Shown: piece by piece, positions 47,541-57,308 of the stretch | How the letters are laid out: each line of letters begins with the position of its first letter | How positions within the stretch are numbered: the first letter of the stretch is position 1 | Assembly: GCA_027492585.1 (NCBI GenBank) | Contig: JAPUEK010000011.1 | Location: 1-64,000 of the forward strand | From: Paracoccaceae bacterium | GTDB lineage: Bacteria > Pseudomonadota > Alphaproteobacteria > Rhodobacterales > Rhodobacteraceae | DNA: 64,000 nucleotides | Direction: 5' to 3' | The notes under the pieces: generated by a model | What the model was told of the DNA's origin: nothing | The model's database searches: none | The model's input: the letters and a program-made list of their open reading frames with translations, nothing else | Program-made: the position numbers and the translations under genes

Positions 47541-47681
47541 TCAGGCCGCCCGGACCGGCGTGACAGGATAGCCCACGAAGGTCTTTTCATCGACCTTCAC
47601 GACCACCTTGCCATCGGCCAGATGAGCGACAACAAGACCTTGAATAGAAACGCAGCTTCCGACAGCAATCGTGCGAAGCAT
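47541..47681 (-). CDS. Small conserved-looking protein, 46 residues
   Basis: The reading starts MLRTIAVGSCVSIQGLVVAH and ends TFVGYPVTPVRAA. It contains two beta-like stretches (VVVKVDEKTFVGYPV), suggesting a small barrel. GGGGGA lies just upstream on the minus strand. I recall similar short proteins beginning with a TI(A/V)VGSCV motif in Rhodobacterales genomes, but cannot verify this here. Function unknown. Its upstream gap separates it from mutT on the same strand. Confidence 0.6.
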   Translation of the reverse strand: MLRTIAVGSCVSIQGLVVAHLADGKVVVKVDEKTFVGYPVTPVRAA

Positions 47682-47791
47682 GTGCCAATCCCCCAACTAG
47701 CGCAGCAATTTCTTTGTAGAGGCGATTCGCGGAAAAAGCACCACAATTTCGCCACATTCTCCCGCACAGGGGGAAAATAATGTCCTTTTCG

Positions 47792-48190
47792 TCAGAGCCA
47801 GTCGCGGAGAATCGGGATCAGCGGCAGGTCGGCGGGTGGCATCGGGTAGTCGCGCAGCCTCTCCGGGCGGACCCAGGCGAGGGTCTGTCCTTCCTGGGCC
47901 TGGGGGATGCCCTCCCAGCGGCGGCAGGCGAAGAGCGGCATCAGCAGGTGGAACTGCTCGTAGCTGTGGCTGGCGAAGGTCAGCGGCGCGAGGCAGCTTT
48001 TCCAGGTGTCTATGCCCAGCTCTTCCTTCAGCTCGCGGATGAGCGCGGCCTCCGGGGTTTCGCCCGGCTCCACCTTGCCGCCGGGGAATTCCCACAGACC
48101 AGCAAGGGATTTGCCCTCGGGTCTTTGAGCCAGAAGGATGCGGCCCTCGGCGTCGATCAGGGCCACGGCGGAGACGAGCAGGGTTTTCAA
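47792..48190 (-). CDS. mutT: 8-oxo-dGTP diphosphatase (MutT/Nudix)
   Basis: Hydrolyses oxidised purine nucleotides. The Nudix box is GGKVEPGETPEAALIRELKE followed by ELGI; the N-terminal VSAVALIDAEGRILLAQRPE and C-terminal LAWVRPERL fit MutT. It has 132 residues. It lies 74 bp from argJ on the same strand, a neighbour relation common in alphaproteobacteria. A small GGATATTT element separates them. Confidence 0.92.
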   Translation of the reverse strand: MKTLLVSAVALIDAEGRILLAQRPEGKSLAGLWEFPGGKVEPGETPEAALIRELKEELGIDTWKSCLAPLTFASHSYEQFHLLMPLFACRRWEGIPQAQEGQTLAWVRPERLRDYPMPPADLPLIPILRDWL

Positions 48191-48218
48191 CGGGGCGCTT
48201 CCGGGCTGTGGCGGGCCG

Positions 48219-48257
48219 GGGGCTTGCCCCCGGACCCCCAGGATATTTGAGGCAAGA
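48219..48257. repeat. Short GGATATTT-type element between argJ and mutT
   Basis: Contains CCCCCAGGATATTTGAGGCA, sharing the AGGATATTT core and GC-rich left side with other intergenic elements in the window. Much shorter than the 64-bp copies. Confidence 0.45.
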
Positions 48258-48263
48258 TGAAGA

Positions 48264-49646
48264 TCAGGAGCGGTAGTCGGCGTTGATCTCGATGTAGCGG
48301 TTGGTCAGGTCGCAGGTCCAGACCGAGCGTTTCGCGCGGCCGAGCCCCATGTCCACGGCGATGACGAGTTCGGGCTGGCGCATGTAGGCCGCGCCCTCTT
48401 CTTCCTTGTAGGCCGGATTGCGCCAGCCTTTTTCGGCGACGAGAATGTCGCCGAACTTGATCGTCAGCCGGTCGCGGTCGGCTTCGGCGCCGGATTTGCC
48501 GATGGCGGCGACGATGCGGCCCCAGTTCGGATCCTGCCCGGCAATGGCGGTCTTCACCAGCGGCGAATTGGCGATGGAGAGGGCGACCTTCTGGGCGTCG
48601 GCATCGGAGGCGGCCCCGGTCACCCGGATCTCGACGAATTTCGTCGCCCCTTCGCCGTCGCGGATCACCTGATGGGCAAGGTCCATCATCACGCCCTTCA
48701 GCGCCGTCTCGAAAGCTTTGGCGACCGGGCCTTTCACCTCGGCGGCGGCGCTCTGGCCGGTTGCGGCGACCAGAAGCGTGTCGGAGGTCGAGGTGTCGCT
48801 GTCCACGGTGATGGAGTTGAAGGTCGCATCGACGTTGCGCGAGACCAGCTTTTGCAGCGCGGCGGCGGAGATCTTCGCATCGGTGAAGATATAGACGAGC
48901 ATCGTCGCCATATCCGGCGCGATCATGCCCGAGCCCTTGGCGATCCCGGCGATCAGGATGTCGCCGCCCTCGCCCTTCACCGTGGCGGAGGCGCCTTTCG
49001 GGAAGGTGTCGGTGGTCATCATCGCATGGGCTGCCATCTCGATGGCGTCCTCGCGCAGGGCGGCGGCAAGCTCGGGAACCCTGGCGGTGATCTTCTCATG
49101 CGGGAGCGGCTCGCCGATGACCCCGGTGGAGGAGGAAAAGACCCGGCTCGCCGGCAGGTTCAGCGCCTCGGCCACGGCACCGGTGACGGCGGCGACGGCC
49201 TCGTCCCCGACCTTGCCGGTGAAGGCATTGGAATTGCCGGAGTTCACCACGATGGCGGCACCCGTATCGGCCGGAACGCGCAGGGCGAGCTTCGCCTGAC
49301 AGTCGCGCACGCAGCCCGAGCGGGTGGAGGAGCGGGTGAAAGCCCCGGCCATGGCGGTGCCGGGGGCGAGGCGCACCAGCATCACATCCTTGCGGCTGGC
49401 ATATTTCACCCCGGCCTCGGCGGCGGCGAATTCCACGCCTGCGATCTTCGGCAGGGCGGGGAAGCTCGCCGGGGCGAGCGGAGAGACCGGCTTGGCCTTT
49501 TTCAGCGGTACGGCGGCGGCGACCGCCCCGACGGCTTCGACTGCGGCACCGACCGCATCCTCCGCCATCGACACCGCCTCACCGGCGAGGGATTTGAGCT
49601 CTTTTCTGAGAGCCTTGGCTTTCGCCTTCCAGTCCTTCTTGGCCAT
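48264..49646 (-). CDS. argJ: Bifunctional ornithine acetyltransferase/N-acetylglutamate synthase
   Basis: Self-cleaving enzyme of the cyclic arginine pathway. The autoproteolysis site is in KGSGMIAPDMATMLVYI (A-T bond), and SGNSNAFTG and FSSSTGVIGEPL are family motifs. It is 460 residues, ~45-50 longer than usual, because of an N-terminal Lys/Ala-rich stretch (KKDWKAKAKALRKELKSLAG, then AVGAAVEAVGAVAAAV). The extension is helical and cationic, resembling a histone-like tail. Confidence 0.93.
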   Translation of the reverse strand: MAKKDWKAKAKALRKELKSLAGEAVSMAEDAVGAAVEAVGAVAAAVPLKKAKPVSPLAPASFPALPKIAGVEFAAAEAGVKYASRKDVMLVRLAPGTAMAGAFTRSSTRSGCVRDCQAKLALRVPADTGAAIVVNSGNSNAFTGKVGDEAVAAVTGAVAEALNLPASRVFSSSTGVIGEPLPHEKITARVPELAAALREDAIEMAAHAMMTTDTFPKGASATVKGEGGDILIAGIAKGSGMIAPDMATMLVYIFTDAKISAAALQKLVSRNVDATFNSITVDSDTSTSDTLLVAATGQSAAAEVKGPVAKAFETALKGVMMDLAHQVIRDGEGATKFVEIRVTGAASDADAQKVALSIANSPLVKTAIAGQDPNWGRIVAAIGKSGAEADRDRLTIKFGDILVAEKGWRNPAYKEEEGAAYMRQPELVIAVDMGLGRAKRSVWTCDLTNRYIEINADYRS

Positions 49647-49667
49647 GGCCGTCTCTCCGGGTCGGGG

Positions 49668-50519
49668 TTACTTGTCGAGCAGAGTAGTGTCGCTCAGAAG
49701 CGCCGGGTCAATCCCTTCGCCGGGTTTTTCGATCTTGGCGGCGGCAGTCAGCTCGGCGACATGGGCCTCGACGGCTTTCTGCTCGATCTCGCCCGCAAGC
49801 TCGTCGCGCACATCGTCAAGGGTCGGCTTGGCGGCAAGGCGGGTTTCCTTCACGAGGATCAGGTGCCAGCCGAAATCGGTCTTGATCGGGCCTTCGACCA
49901 CGCCGGGCTTGGCCGCGATGATCGCATCCTCGAAGGGCTTCACCATCATGCCCACGCCGAACCAGCCGAGATCGCCACCATTGGCGCCCGAGCCGGTGTC
50001 GGTGGAATTGGCCTTGGCCAGTTCGGCGAAATCGGCGCCGCCGTCGAGTTGGGATTTCAGCTCCTTGGCCTTTTCCTCGCTGTCCACGAGGATGTGGGCG
50101 GCGTGGTATTCGGTGGCGGGGGCGGCATCCTTGAACTTGGCGTCATAGGCGGCCTGAAGGGCGGCATCGGTCACGGCCCCGGTCACCACGCTTTGCAGCG
50201 CCACGCCGGAGATATAGCCGCGACGGTCATTTTCCAGCCGCAGGTTGTCATGCTTGGTCAGCTTGCCTTCGACGGACTGGGCCAGCGTGGTCTGCTGGAT
50301 GAGCTGGTCGAGGATGCCCTTGAAGAGCACATCGGCGGGCAGGCTCTTGTATTGCTCGGGCAGGGCCTCGCGCGCCACGATCATGTTGCCGAGCGTGATC
50401 GCCGTGCCGTTCACCGTGGCCACAACCGTATCCGCGGTCGGCGCATCTTCTGCCCGCAGCGGCAGGGCGAGACAGAGCGCAAGCGCCGCTCCGCCCAGAA
50501 AACGCATCGCATTTGCCAT
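49668..50519 (-). CDS. Periplasmic parvulin-type peptidyl-prolyl isomerase
   Basis: Folding helper for exported proteins. The signal peptide MRFLGGAALALCLALPLRAE is followed by a SurA-like N-terminal helical region and a rotamase domain (about residues 135-235: EYHAAHILVDSEEKAKEL, GGDLGWFGVGMMVKPFEDAI, TDFGWHLILV). It has 283 residues. It lies 21 bp upstream of argJ in a two-gene unit and is divergent from secA, which exports its clients. Confidence 0.92.
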   Translation of the reverse strand: MANAMRFLGGAALALCLALPLRAEDAPTADTVVATVNGTAITLGNMIVAREALPEQYKSLPADVLFKGILDQLIQQTTLAQSVEGKLTKHDNLRLENDRRGYISGVALQSVVTGAVTDAALQAAYDAKFKDAAPATEYHAAHILVDSEEKAKELKSQLDGGADFAELAKANSTDTGSGANGGDLGWFGVGMMVKPFEDAIIAAKPGVVEGPIKTDFGWHLILVKETRLAAKPTLDDVRDELAGEIEQKAVEAHVAELTAAAKIEKPGEGIDPALLSDTTLLDK

Positions 50520-50703
50520 CTCACACTCTCCTGAACAGGCCGCGTCCTTGCGCGGCGTTGACTATGGCGGGGCTTCCCCTTACATCGCACAGGTCGCGTG
50601 CGACGGGGATTTCCGGCCTTTGCGCCCTTCTAGGGAAGGCTGAAGGAGCGGGCAAGACCAGAGCCTCACACGATCCTGTCAGGAACGGCCAGTCGGAGAG
50701 AAC

Positions 50704-53406
50704 ATGCTGGGTATTGGGTCGCTTGCGCGGAAGGTTTTCGGCACGCCGAATGATCGCAAGGTGAAGTCGGTTCGTCCGCTGGTGGCCAAGGTGAATGCCT
50801 TGGAGCCGGAGTTCGCCGCGCTGACCGACGAAGGCATCAAGGCCAAGACGGCCGAGTTCCAGATGCGCCTGCAGGAAAAGGGTGAGGATATCGACGCGCT
50901 TCTGCCCGAAGCCTTTGCCAACTGCCGGGAAGCCGCCAAACGCGCGCTTGGCCTGCGGGCTTTCGATGTGCAGCTCATGGGCGGCATCTTCATGCATCAG
51001 GGCAATATCGCCGAGATGCGGACGGGGGAGGGCAAGACCCTCGTGGCGACCTTCCCGGCCTATCTGAACGCGCTGACCGGCAAGGGCGTGCATGTGGTCA
51101 CGGTGAACGACTATCTCGCCAAGCGGGACGCGGAGTGGATGAGCAAGGTCTACAGCCAGCTCGGCCTGACCACGGGCGTCGTCTATCCCTTCCAGTCGGA
51201 CGCGGAAAAGAAGGCCGCCTACCGCTGCGACATCACCTATGCGACCAACAATGAGCTGGGCTTCGACTATCTGCGCGACAACATGAAGGGCTCCATCGAG
51301 GACATGGCGCAGCGCGGGCATTACTTCGCCATCGTGGACGAGGTGGATTCCATTCTCGTCGATGAGGCGCGCACCCCGCTGATCATCTCCGGCCCTTCGC
51401 AGGACCGCAGCGATCTTTACCAGAAGGTCGATGACCTGATCCCGTCCCTGTCCGAAGAGCATTACAAGCTGGACGAAAAGACCCGCAACGTCACCTATAC
51501 CGAAGACGGCAACGAGGTGATCGAGCAGCTTCTGCGCGAAGCGGGTCTGCTGCCCGAGGGCCAGAGCCTTTACGACCCGGAAAGCTCCACGCTTGTCCAT
51601 CACGTCACGCAGGCCCTGCGCGCCCACAAGCTTTTCACCCGCGACCAGCAATATATCGTCCGCGACGGCGAGGTCATGCTGATCGACGAATTCACCGGGC
51701 GGATGATGCGCGGCCGGCGGCTGTCGGACGGGCTCCATCAGGCCATCGAGGCCAAGGAGCATGTGGCGATCCAGCCGGAGAACGTGACGCTCGCCTCCGT
51801 GACCTTCCAGAACTACTTCCGGCTTTACGAAAAGCTGGGCGGCATGACCGGGACGGCGGCCACCGAGGCCGACGAGTTCATGGAAATCTACAAGCTCGGC
51901 GTGGTGGAGGTTCCGACGAATCGCACCGTGCAGCGCAAGGACGAACATGATGCCGTCTACCGCACCGCGCGGGAAAAATATGAAGGCGTGGTCGCTTCGA
52001 TCAAGGAGGCCCACGCCAAGGGCCAGCCTACCCTGGTCGGCACCACCTCCATCGAGAAATCCGAATTCCTTTCCGATCTCTTGAAAGCCGCCGGCGTGCC
52101 GCACAATGTGCTGAATGCCCGCCAGCATGAGCAGGAAGCCCAGATCGTCGCCGATGCCGGCAAGTTCGGCGCCGTGACCATTGCGACCAACATGGCGGGC
52201 CGCGGCACCGACATCCAGCTTGGCGGCAATGTCGAGATGAAGGTGATGGAGGCGATCGCCGCCGACCCCCACCTGCACCCCGATGAGGTCCGCGCCCGGA
52301 TCGAAGCCGAACATGCCGAAGAAAAGGCGCGGGTTCTGGAAGCGGGCGGGCTGTTCGTGCTTGGTACCGAGCGCCACGAGAGCCGCCGGATCGACAACCA
52401 GCTCCGCGGCCGCTCCGGCCGTCAGGGCGACCCCGGCCGCTCGGCCTTCTTCCTGTCGCTGGAAGACGACCTGATGCGGATCTTCGGTTCCGAACGGCTC
52501 GACAAGGTGCTGTCGGGGCTGGGCATGAAGGAAGGCGAGTCGATCGTTCACCCCTGGGTCAACAAGTCCCTCGAACGCGCGCAGGCCAAGGTCGAGGGGC
52601 GCAACTTCGACACCCGCAAACAACTGCTGAAGTTCGATGACGTGATGAACGATCAGCGCAAGGCGATCTTCAGCCAGCGGATGGAGATCATGGAGGCCGA
52701 GGATCTGGGCGAAATCGCTCAGGACATGCGCCATCATGTGATCGACGATCTCGTCGACAGCTATCTGCCGCCGAAATCCTATGCCGATCAATGGCATGTG
52801 GAGGAACTCCACGCCGCGGTCATCGAGAAGCTGAACCTCGATCTGCCGATTGCCGACTGGGCGGCGGAGGAGGGTGTCGATCAGGACGGGATCCGCGAGC
52901 GGATTCTGGATGCTTCCGACAAGCTGATGGCGAGCAAGCTCGACGCTTTCGGGCCGGAAACCATGCGGAACATCGAAAAGCAGCTTCTGCTCCAGACCAT
53001 CGACGCCAAATGGCGCGAGCATCTTCTGCGTCTGGACCATCTGCGCTCGGTGGTCGGTTTCCGTGGCTACGCGCAGCGCGATCCGCTGAACGAATACAAG
53101 ACTGAAGCCTTCACCATGTTCGAGCACATGCTGAACTCGCTGCGGCAGGATGTGACACAGAAACTGTCGATGATCCGGCCTATCTCGCAGGAAGAACAGG
53201 CGGCGATGCTGGCACAGATCCAGGCGCAGCAGGCCCAACAGGCTGCGGCTCTCGCGCCCCAGCCCCAGCCGGAGCCTGAGGCTCCGGTGGCCCTTGCCGG
53301 CTTCGATGCGGCGGATCCGACCACCTGGGGCAACCCGTCGCGGAACGATCCCTGCCCCTGCGGCTCGGGTGAGAAATTCAAGCATTGCCACGGCAAGCTG
53401 GTCTGA
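50704..53406 (+). CDS. secA: Preprotein translocase ATPase SecA
   Basis: Motor of Sec-dependent export. NBD1 Walker A is [13 protein letters not shown], the DEAD-like box is [20 protein letters not shown], and the NBD2 region [11 protein letters not shown] and [13 protein letters not shown] are present. The C-terminus has a Gln/Pro linker and the zinc-binding SecB-interaction motif [17 protein letters not shown]. It has 900 residues. A single gene with a weak GC-only hairpin after the stop (53418-53436). Confidence 0.98.
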   Translation: MLGIGSLARKVFGTPNDRKVKSVRPLVAKVNALEPEFAALTDEGIKAKTAEFQMRLQEKGEDIDALLPEAFANCREAAKRALGLRAFDVQLMGGIFMHQGNIAEMRTGEGKTLVATFPAYLNALTGKGVHVVTVNDYLAKRDAEWMSKVYSQLGLTTGVVYPFQSDAEKKAAYRCDITYATNNELGFDYLRDNMKGSIEDMAQRGHYFAIVDEVDSILVDEARTPLIISGPSQDRSDLYQKVDDLIPSLSEEHYKLDEKTRNVTYTEDGNEVIEQLLREAGLLPEGQSLYDPESSTLVHHVTQALRAHKLFTRDQQYIVRDGEVMLIDEFTGRMMRGRRLSDGLHQAIEAKEHVAIQPENVTLASVTFQNYFRLYEKLGGMTGTAATEADEFMEIYKLGVVEVPTNRTVQRKDEHDAVYRTAREKYEGVVASIKEAHAKGQPTLVGTTSIEKSEFLSDLLKAAGVPHNVLNARQHEQEAQIVADAGKFGAVTIATNMAGRGTDIQLGGNVEMKVMEAIAADPHLHPDEVRARIEAEHAEEKARVLEAGGLFVLGTERHESRRIDNQLRGRSGRQGDPGRSAFFLSLEDDLMRIFGSERLDKVLSGLGMKEGESIVHPWVNKSLERAQAKVEGRNFDTRKQLLKFDDVMNDQRKAIFSQRMEIMEAEDLGEIAQDMRHHVIDDLVDSYLPPKSYADQWHVEELHAAVIEKLNLDLPIADWAAEEGVDQDGIRERILDASDKLMASKLDAFGPETMRNIEKQLLLQTIDAKWREHLLRLDHLRSVVGFRGYAQRDPLNEYKTEAFTMFEHMLNSLRQDVTQKLSMIRPISQEEQAAMLAQIQAQQAQQAAALAPQPQPEPEAPVALAGFDAADPTTWGNPSRNDPCPCGSGEKFKHCHGKLV

Positions 53407-53536
53407 GACCGAAAGCGCGGCGGGCCGGTCCCGCCGCCGCGACTGACCGCGTGCGGGAAACATTCCTTGATCCTGCCACTGAAACGCCCGGTTTCGGAGC
53501 GATAACCCTTCTGCACAATGCTCTGAGGGGGCGGAT

Positions 53537-54544
53537 ATGGATGTGAAACGCAGCGCAGCACGGGGGATCGCGGTTCTCGCGGTTGCACTTGGCGCGGGTC
53601 ATCTGGTGCAGACCATGGCCAGCAAGCCCGCCGTGCCGAAGGACCAGCAGGCTTCGACCGCGCCGATGGAGAAGCCGAAGAATGTCGTACCACTGGCCGC
53701 GGGGCCGGAGGCGGTCAGGACCGATCCGGTCGTGACCCCGCCGAAGCCCGAGGTTGCAGCCTTGGCGCCTGCCGAGCCTGCGCCCGAGGCCCCTGCCACG
53801 CCTGCGCCCCTGCCGCCGGTTGCGGAGGCGCCCGCGCTGCCGCAAGAACCCGCCGCCGAAAAGACGGCCACCAGTTGCGATATCACCCTCGACCTGATGC
53901 CCGAGGCGTCGGCGATGATCGGGGTTACGCTGCTTGCCCCCTGCCATCCGGATGAACGGGTGACGCTCCGCCATGCCGGGCTGGTCGTGACCGGCCAGAC
54001 CACGGCGGGCGGCGCGCTCTTTAGCGGCCTGCCGGCGCTCGACAGTGCCGGCAAGGTGCAGGTCACCTTTGCCGATGGAGCGGAGGTCGAGGCAACGGTC
54101 GTGGTGCCGGACTTGGCCGGCTATCGGCGCTTCGGTGTGCAGTGGCAGGGCGATGATGCCTTCCAGATCCATGGTTTCGAGGGCGGGGCGAATTATGGCC
54201 AGCCCGGTGATATCAACGCCGTGAACCCCGGCCGTCCGATGGCGGATGCGGCGCGCAAGGGTGGTTTCCTGACCCTTCTCGGCGATCCGGCGAGCGCCAA
54301 TCCCCTGCTGGCCGAAATCTACACCTTCCCGGCGGATCGCGCGGCCAGGGTTCAGGTGGTTGTCGAAGCTGCCGTCACTGAGAAGACCTGCGGCCGGGAG
54401 CTTCTGGGCGAGACGCTGGAAAGCAATGGCGGTGTGGTGCGGTCCAGCGACCTGACCCTCTCCATGCCCGAATGTGATGCGATCGGCGATTATCTGGTGT
54501 TGAAGAATCTTGCTTCGGACATGAATATCGCCACCGCAGACTAA
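53537..54544 (+). CDS. Rhodobacterales envelope protein with Pro/Ala-rich linker
   Basis: No characterised family recognised. The 335-residue protein has an N-terminal membrane anchor or signal (GIAVLAVALGAGHLVQTMAS), a Pro/Ala/Glu-rich linker to about residue 110 and a globular region with SCDITLDLMPEASAMIGVTL and four Cys (SCDI, APCHP, TCGR, PECD) that may form disulfides. Such proteins are sometimes called translocase because of their place after secA, with no support in sequence. It lies 17 bp before the OmpA-fusion gene, so it is co-transcribed. Confidence 0.65.
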   Translation: MDVKRSAARGIAVLAVALGAGHLVQTMASKPAVPKDQQASTAPMEKPKNVVPLAAGPEAVRTDPVVTPPKPEVAALAPAEPAPEAPATPAPLPPVAEAPALPQEPAAEKTATSCDITLDLMPEASAMIGVTLLAPCHPDERVTLRHAGLVVTGQTTAGGALFSGLPALDSAGKVQVTFADGAEVEATVVVPDLAGYRRFGVQWQGDDAFQIHGFEGGANYGQPGDINAVNPGRPMADAARKGGFLTLLGDPASANPLLAEIYTFPADRAARVQVVVEAAVTEKTCGRELLGETLESNGGVVRSSDLTLSMPECDAIGDYLVLKNLASDMNIATAD

Positions 54545-54561
54545 GGGGTGGCGGTCGGTTC

Positions 54562-56070
54562 ATGAGAGCCTTTTCACGGTGCGCGGCGGGTTTCGCCGCG
54601 CTTCTTTTTATCGGGACCCCGGCGGTCGCGCAGGATGTGACCCTGACCGCCCGTGATGGCGCGCTGACGATTTCCGGGGCGCTGCAAGGGTTTGACGGGG
54701 AGTTCTACCGGGTCGAGACCGCCTATGGCCCGCTGACGGTCGATGCCGAAGGGGTGATCTGCGATGGCCCGGCCTGCCCGGACCTGATCGCGCCCCGCGC
54801 CGTGATCCGCATTGTCGGAGCTGCTGATGCGGGGGCGGCCCTGATCCCGCCGCTCGTTGCCGCTTTCGCGGCGGCGCGCGGCCTGTCGCTGTCCCTGCCG
54901 GAAGCTGCGGGCGGGGCGACCATCCTGACCGATCCCGTCAGTGGCAAGACCCTTGCGGAGTTCACCTTCCAGCCGCTTCTTCCCGAAGAAGCGCGGGCGG
55001 CGCTCAAGGCCGGGCGGGCGGAACTGATGATGGCGGCCTCCACCCTGCCGGAGTTCGGCTCGCGGGCGGTCGCGCTTGACGCGCTGCTGCCGATCATGGC
55101 GACGGACAATCCGACCCCCGGCATCTCCACCCCGAGCCTCGCCAAGGCCCTGTCGGGAGAGGTCAAGAACTGGGCGGAGATCGGCGGGCCGGATATGCCG
55201 CTGGTCCTGCACGGGCTGGAAACGGGGAGCGATCTGCAACAGGCGCTTTCGGCCCGGCTCGGCCGGCAGATCGCGGCGGCGGTGACGCATCCAGATCTGG
55301 CCGCTCTGGCGGCGGCGGTGGCGAAGGACCCCTTCGCGCTCGCGGTGACGGGGCGGGCGGTGCGCGGTGCGGCGCGCGGGCTGCCCCTGTCGGACAGTTG
55401 CGGCTTTCCATTGCTGCCGACGCCGCTTGCGGTGAAAGCGGAGGATTATCCCCTGTCGCTGCCGGTCTTCTTCCTGACCCCGCGCCGCCGCTTGCCGCTG
55501 GTCGCGCGCGAGTTTCTGGAATTCCTGCCGACCCCCGGCGCCCAGGCCGCCGTGGCGAAGGCCGGTTATATCGACCGCCTGCCCGAAGCCCAGCCGATGA
55601 CTGCCGACGGGCTGCGTCTGATCAATGCCATTCAGGGCGCCGGCGAGGAGACGACGCTGGCCGATCTGAAACGGCTGGCGGGGATGATGAACGGCGCGGA
55701 TCGTCTTTCCTTCACCTTCCGCTTCGAGGACGGGTCGAGCACGCTCGACCGCACCTCGCAGGACAATCTCGCCGATTTGGCGAAGCTGCTGGAGGCGGGG
55801 GAGTTCCGCGACAAGGCCTTGATCCTCGCTGGATTCTCCGACGGCTCAGGGGCGGCGCAAGCGAATTTCGATCTGTCGCTGAACCGGGCGGCGCGCGTGC
55901 GGGCCGCGCTGACCGATGCCGCGCCGGGGTTGACGGAGGTGCAGCTGCCGCAGGTGGTCGCCTTTGGCGAGGCCATGCCGATGGCCTGTGACGAGACGGC
56001 TGCGGGGCGCCGGCTGAACCGACGGGTGGAGCTGTGGATGAAGCCCGCCTTCGGTGCGGATCACAAATAG
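54562..56070 (+). CDS. PstS-like substrate-binding protein fused to an OmpA peptidoglycan-binding domain
   Basis: Signal peptide ([12 protein letters not shown]) plus two modules. Residues ~85-345 resemble a PstS-type phosphate-binding protein ([34 protein letters not shown]). Residues ~375-500 are OmpA-like ([47 protein letters not shown]). The fusion would hold a solute sensor on the cell wall. Ligand uncertain; the N-terminal ~85 residues are a further small domain. Confidence 0.85.
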   Translation: MRAFSRCAAGFAALLFIGTPAVAQDVTLTARDGALTISGALQGFDGEFYRVETAYGPLTVDAEGVICDGPACPDLIAPRAVIRIVGAADAGAALIPPLVAAFAAARGLSLSLPEAAGGATILTDPVSGKTLAEFTFQPLLPEEARAALKAGRAELMMAASTLPEFGSRAVALDALLPIMATDNPTPGISTPSLAKALSGEVKNWAEIGGPDMPLVLHGLETGSDLQQALSARLGRQIAAAVTHPDLAALAAAVAKDPFALAVTGRAVRGAARGLPLSDSCGFPLLPTPLAVKAEDYPLSLPVFFLTPRRRLPLVAREFLEFLPTPGAQAAVAKAGYIDRLPEAQPMTADGLRLINAIQGAGEETTLADLKRLAGMMNGADRLSFTFRFEDGSSTLDRTSQDNLADLAKLLEAGEFRDKALILAGFSDGSGAAQANFDLSLNRAARVRAALTDAAPGLTEVQLPQVVAFGEAMPMACDETAAGRRLNRRVELWMKPAFGADHK

Positions 56071-56225
56071 CCGTCTGCGCGAAAGCTCACCTCCCGGCTT
56101 TTGCCGATGATCAGGTGGTCATGGAGCGTGATGCCCAGCACCTGCCCTGCCTCCTGCACCTGAAGGGTCATGGAGATATCGGCCTGCGAGGGGGTCGGGT
56201 CGCCGGAAGGGTGGTTGTGCATCAT
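56061..56225 (-). pseudogene. radC: radC, 3' fragment truncated by the island
   Basis: The last 54 codons of a RadC/JAB-type protein: [14 protein letters not shown] (HxH...D zinc motif), then [14 protein letters not shown] and the C-terminus. RadC proteins are usually >200 residues; the upstream ~75% is missing and the frame continues into unrelated sequence ([12 protein letters not shown]). The break is at ~56225. The gene lies tail-to-tail with the OmpA-fusion gene. The N-terminal part may lie beyond the right edge of the window if the island simply interrupted it. Confidence 0.85.
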
Positions 56226-56328
56226 TCCACGAAAATCCATATCGTATTGATATTGCAGATATTTTTCTGGAATTCGGTGAAGTTGGTGCCGGGGAATGGG
56301 GCATGTCCCCAATGACCAATCGTGATCA

Positions 56329-56556
56329 TCACGGCTGATCACCAGTGAGTTCAGTGAGTCGCCTTGATGCACGGCAACTCACTGTATTCCTTTCATCCCA
56401 CGCTTCAAGCTCGTCGATCGGATAGAGGACGGCTTTGCCAATCTTAACGAACGACGGGCCGATCTTCATCGCCCGCCAGTTCCGAAGCGTTCCAACCGAG
56501 ACGCCGCCTCGATAGCGTTCCGAGACCTCCTCAGGGGTAAGAAATTTGTTGTCCAA
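56329..56556 (-). CDS. AlpA-family helix-turn-helix (excisionase-like) protein
   Basis: Small winged-HTH DNA-binding protein typical of integrated elements. [11 protein letters not shown] and [20 protein letters not shown] with [11 protein letters not shown] are the HTH_17/AlpA pattern. The start is probably TTG 56556, because GAAGGAGG lies six bases upstream; the ATG at 56601 would add 15 residues without a good ribosome site. From TTG it has 75 residues. AlpA proteins often control integrase or excision genes; none is seen here. Confidence 0.85.
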   Translation of the reverse strand: MDNKFLTPEEVSERYRGGVSVGTLRNWRAMKIGPSFVKIGKAVLYPIDELEAWDERNTVSCRASRRLTELTGDQP

Positions 56557-56601
56557 TGTTAGCCTCCTTCGGTCGACGGTCGACAACGTGGTGTCGCTCA
56601 T

Positions 56602-56813
56602 TTGATGGACATCGAGCGCGAGGCTAGTTCCCTGAGTGCAATGTCACCCGAAGTCACCGTTGGGCTTGCCTGTCATTGGTCGCTCACGCTGTTGCGCGAA
56701 CGACCATGCAGCGCTGAGGGAAATCGGGGAAGCCTGATTTGGTCCGCGTAGGGAGCACGGATAGTCAGGGTTAGATATAGGCCGGTCGAGCGACCGGGCT
56801 CGGCGATCCTGAG
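56602..56813. other. Intergenic segment in the island
   Basis: No gene is seen. The segment contains scattered inverted repeats such as CGGTCGAGCGACCGGG (about 56783-56798). Possibly the remnant of an IS end next to the truncated orfA. Confidence 0.4.
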
Positions 56814-56957
56814 TTAAAAATTGCGCATACTGATCTGGTTCGGGTGCACGTCGAACTGCTGCCTCAGCTCGACGATCGTTTTCTCGCCCCTGACGGCTGC
56901 AAGGGCCACCTTCGCCTTGAAAGCCGGCGTGTGGTTCCGCCGCAGTCGTTTCGCCAT
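56814..56957 (-). pseudogene. Truncated IS3-family transposase OrfA
   Basis: Encodes MAKRLRRNHTPAFKAKVALA, then GEKTIVELRQQFDVHPNQI, the canonical N-terminus of IS3-family OrfA. It then runs out at SMRNF and a stop after 47 residues instead of the usual ~90-100. The upstream sequence to ~57045 on this strand (GAACCTGTC-like end, GGTTGGATAAGTGGAGTTTC) looks like the IS left end. Confidence 0.85.
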
Positions 56958-57308
56958 GGTCTCTCTCCTATCGCGGCCATCATGCCGCCTTCCGGCAGAA
57001 ACTCCACTTATCCAACCTGTCCAGTTTTCCCGAACCTGCTCTCTCCGCTGCGTCCGGCTTGTTGAACAGAAGCGGCGAAAAATACGCTGGATCGAGGACG
57101 TCGTGCGTTCCAATCAACATATTGCGTTGGACAAAACCGGCTGCGGTGTAGGTCCGGACCATGCTTGTCTCGATGGCGAAGGAGTGCTCGCCGACAGCAC
57201 AAGGCGGATGACCTTGCCACATACCTCGCTGTTTCCTTCGCCATCTACGTCATAGCGAGCAGCGAATATGGACCTCTTGGCTAGTGATTCATCCATGGTC
57301 GCTTGCGA
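56958..57308. other. Region between the IS remnant and tetR
   Basis: Contains the presumed IS non-coding end (to ~57045) and then several overlapping open frames, the best being 56980-57222 on the minus strand (80 residues, MWQGHPPCAVGEHSF...). None is recognisable and none has a good ribosome site. Treat as non-coding or decayed DNA. Confidence 0.4.

Noticed and set aside
50521-53463. Minus-strand open frame of 980 codons
   Set aside because: Antisense to secA, whose motifs are complete.
56980-57222. 80-residue frame near the IS remnant
   Set aside because: No ribosome site, no recognisable motif, and several overlapping alternatives of similar length.
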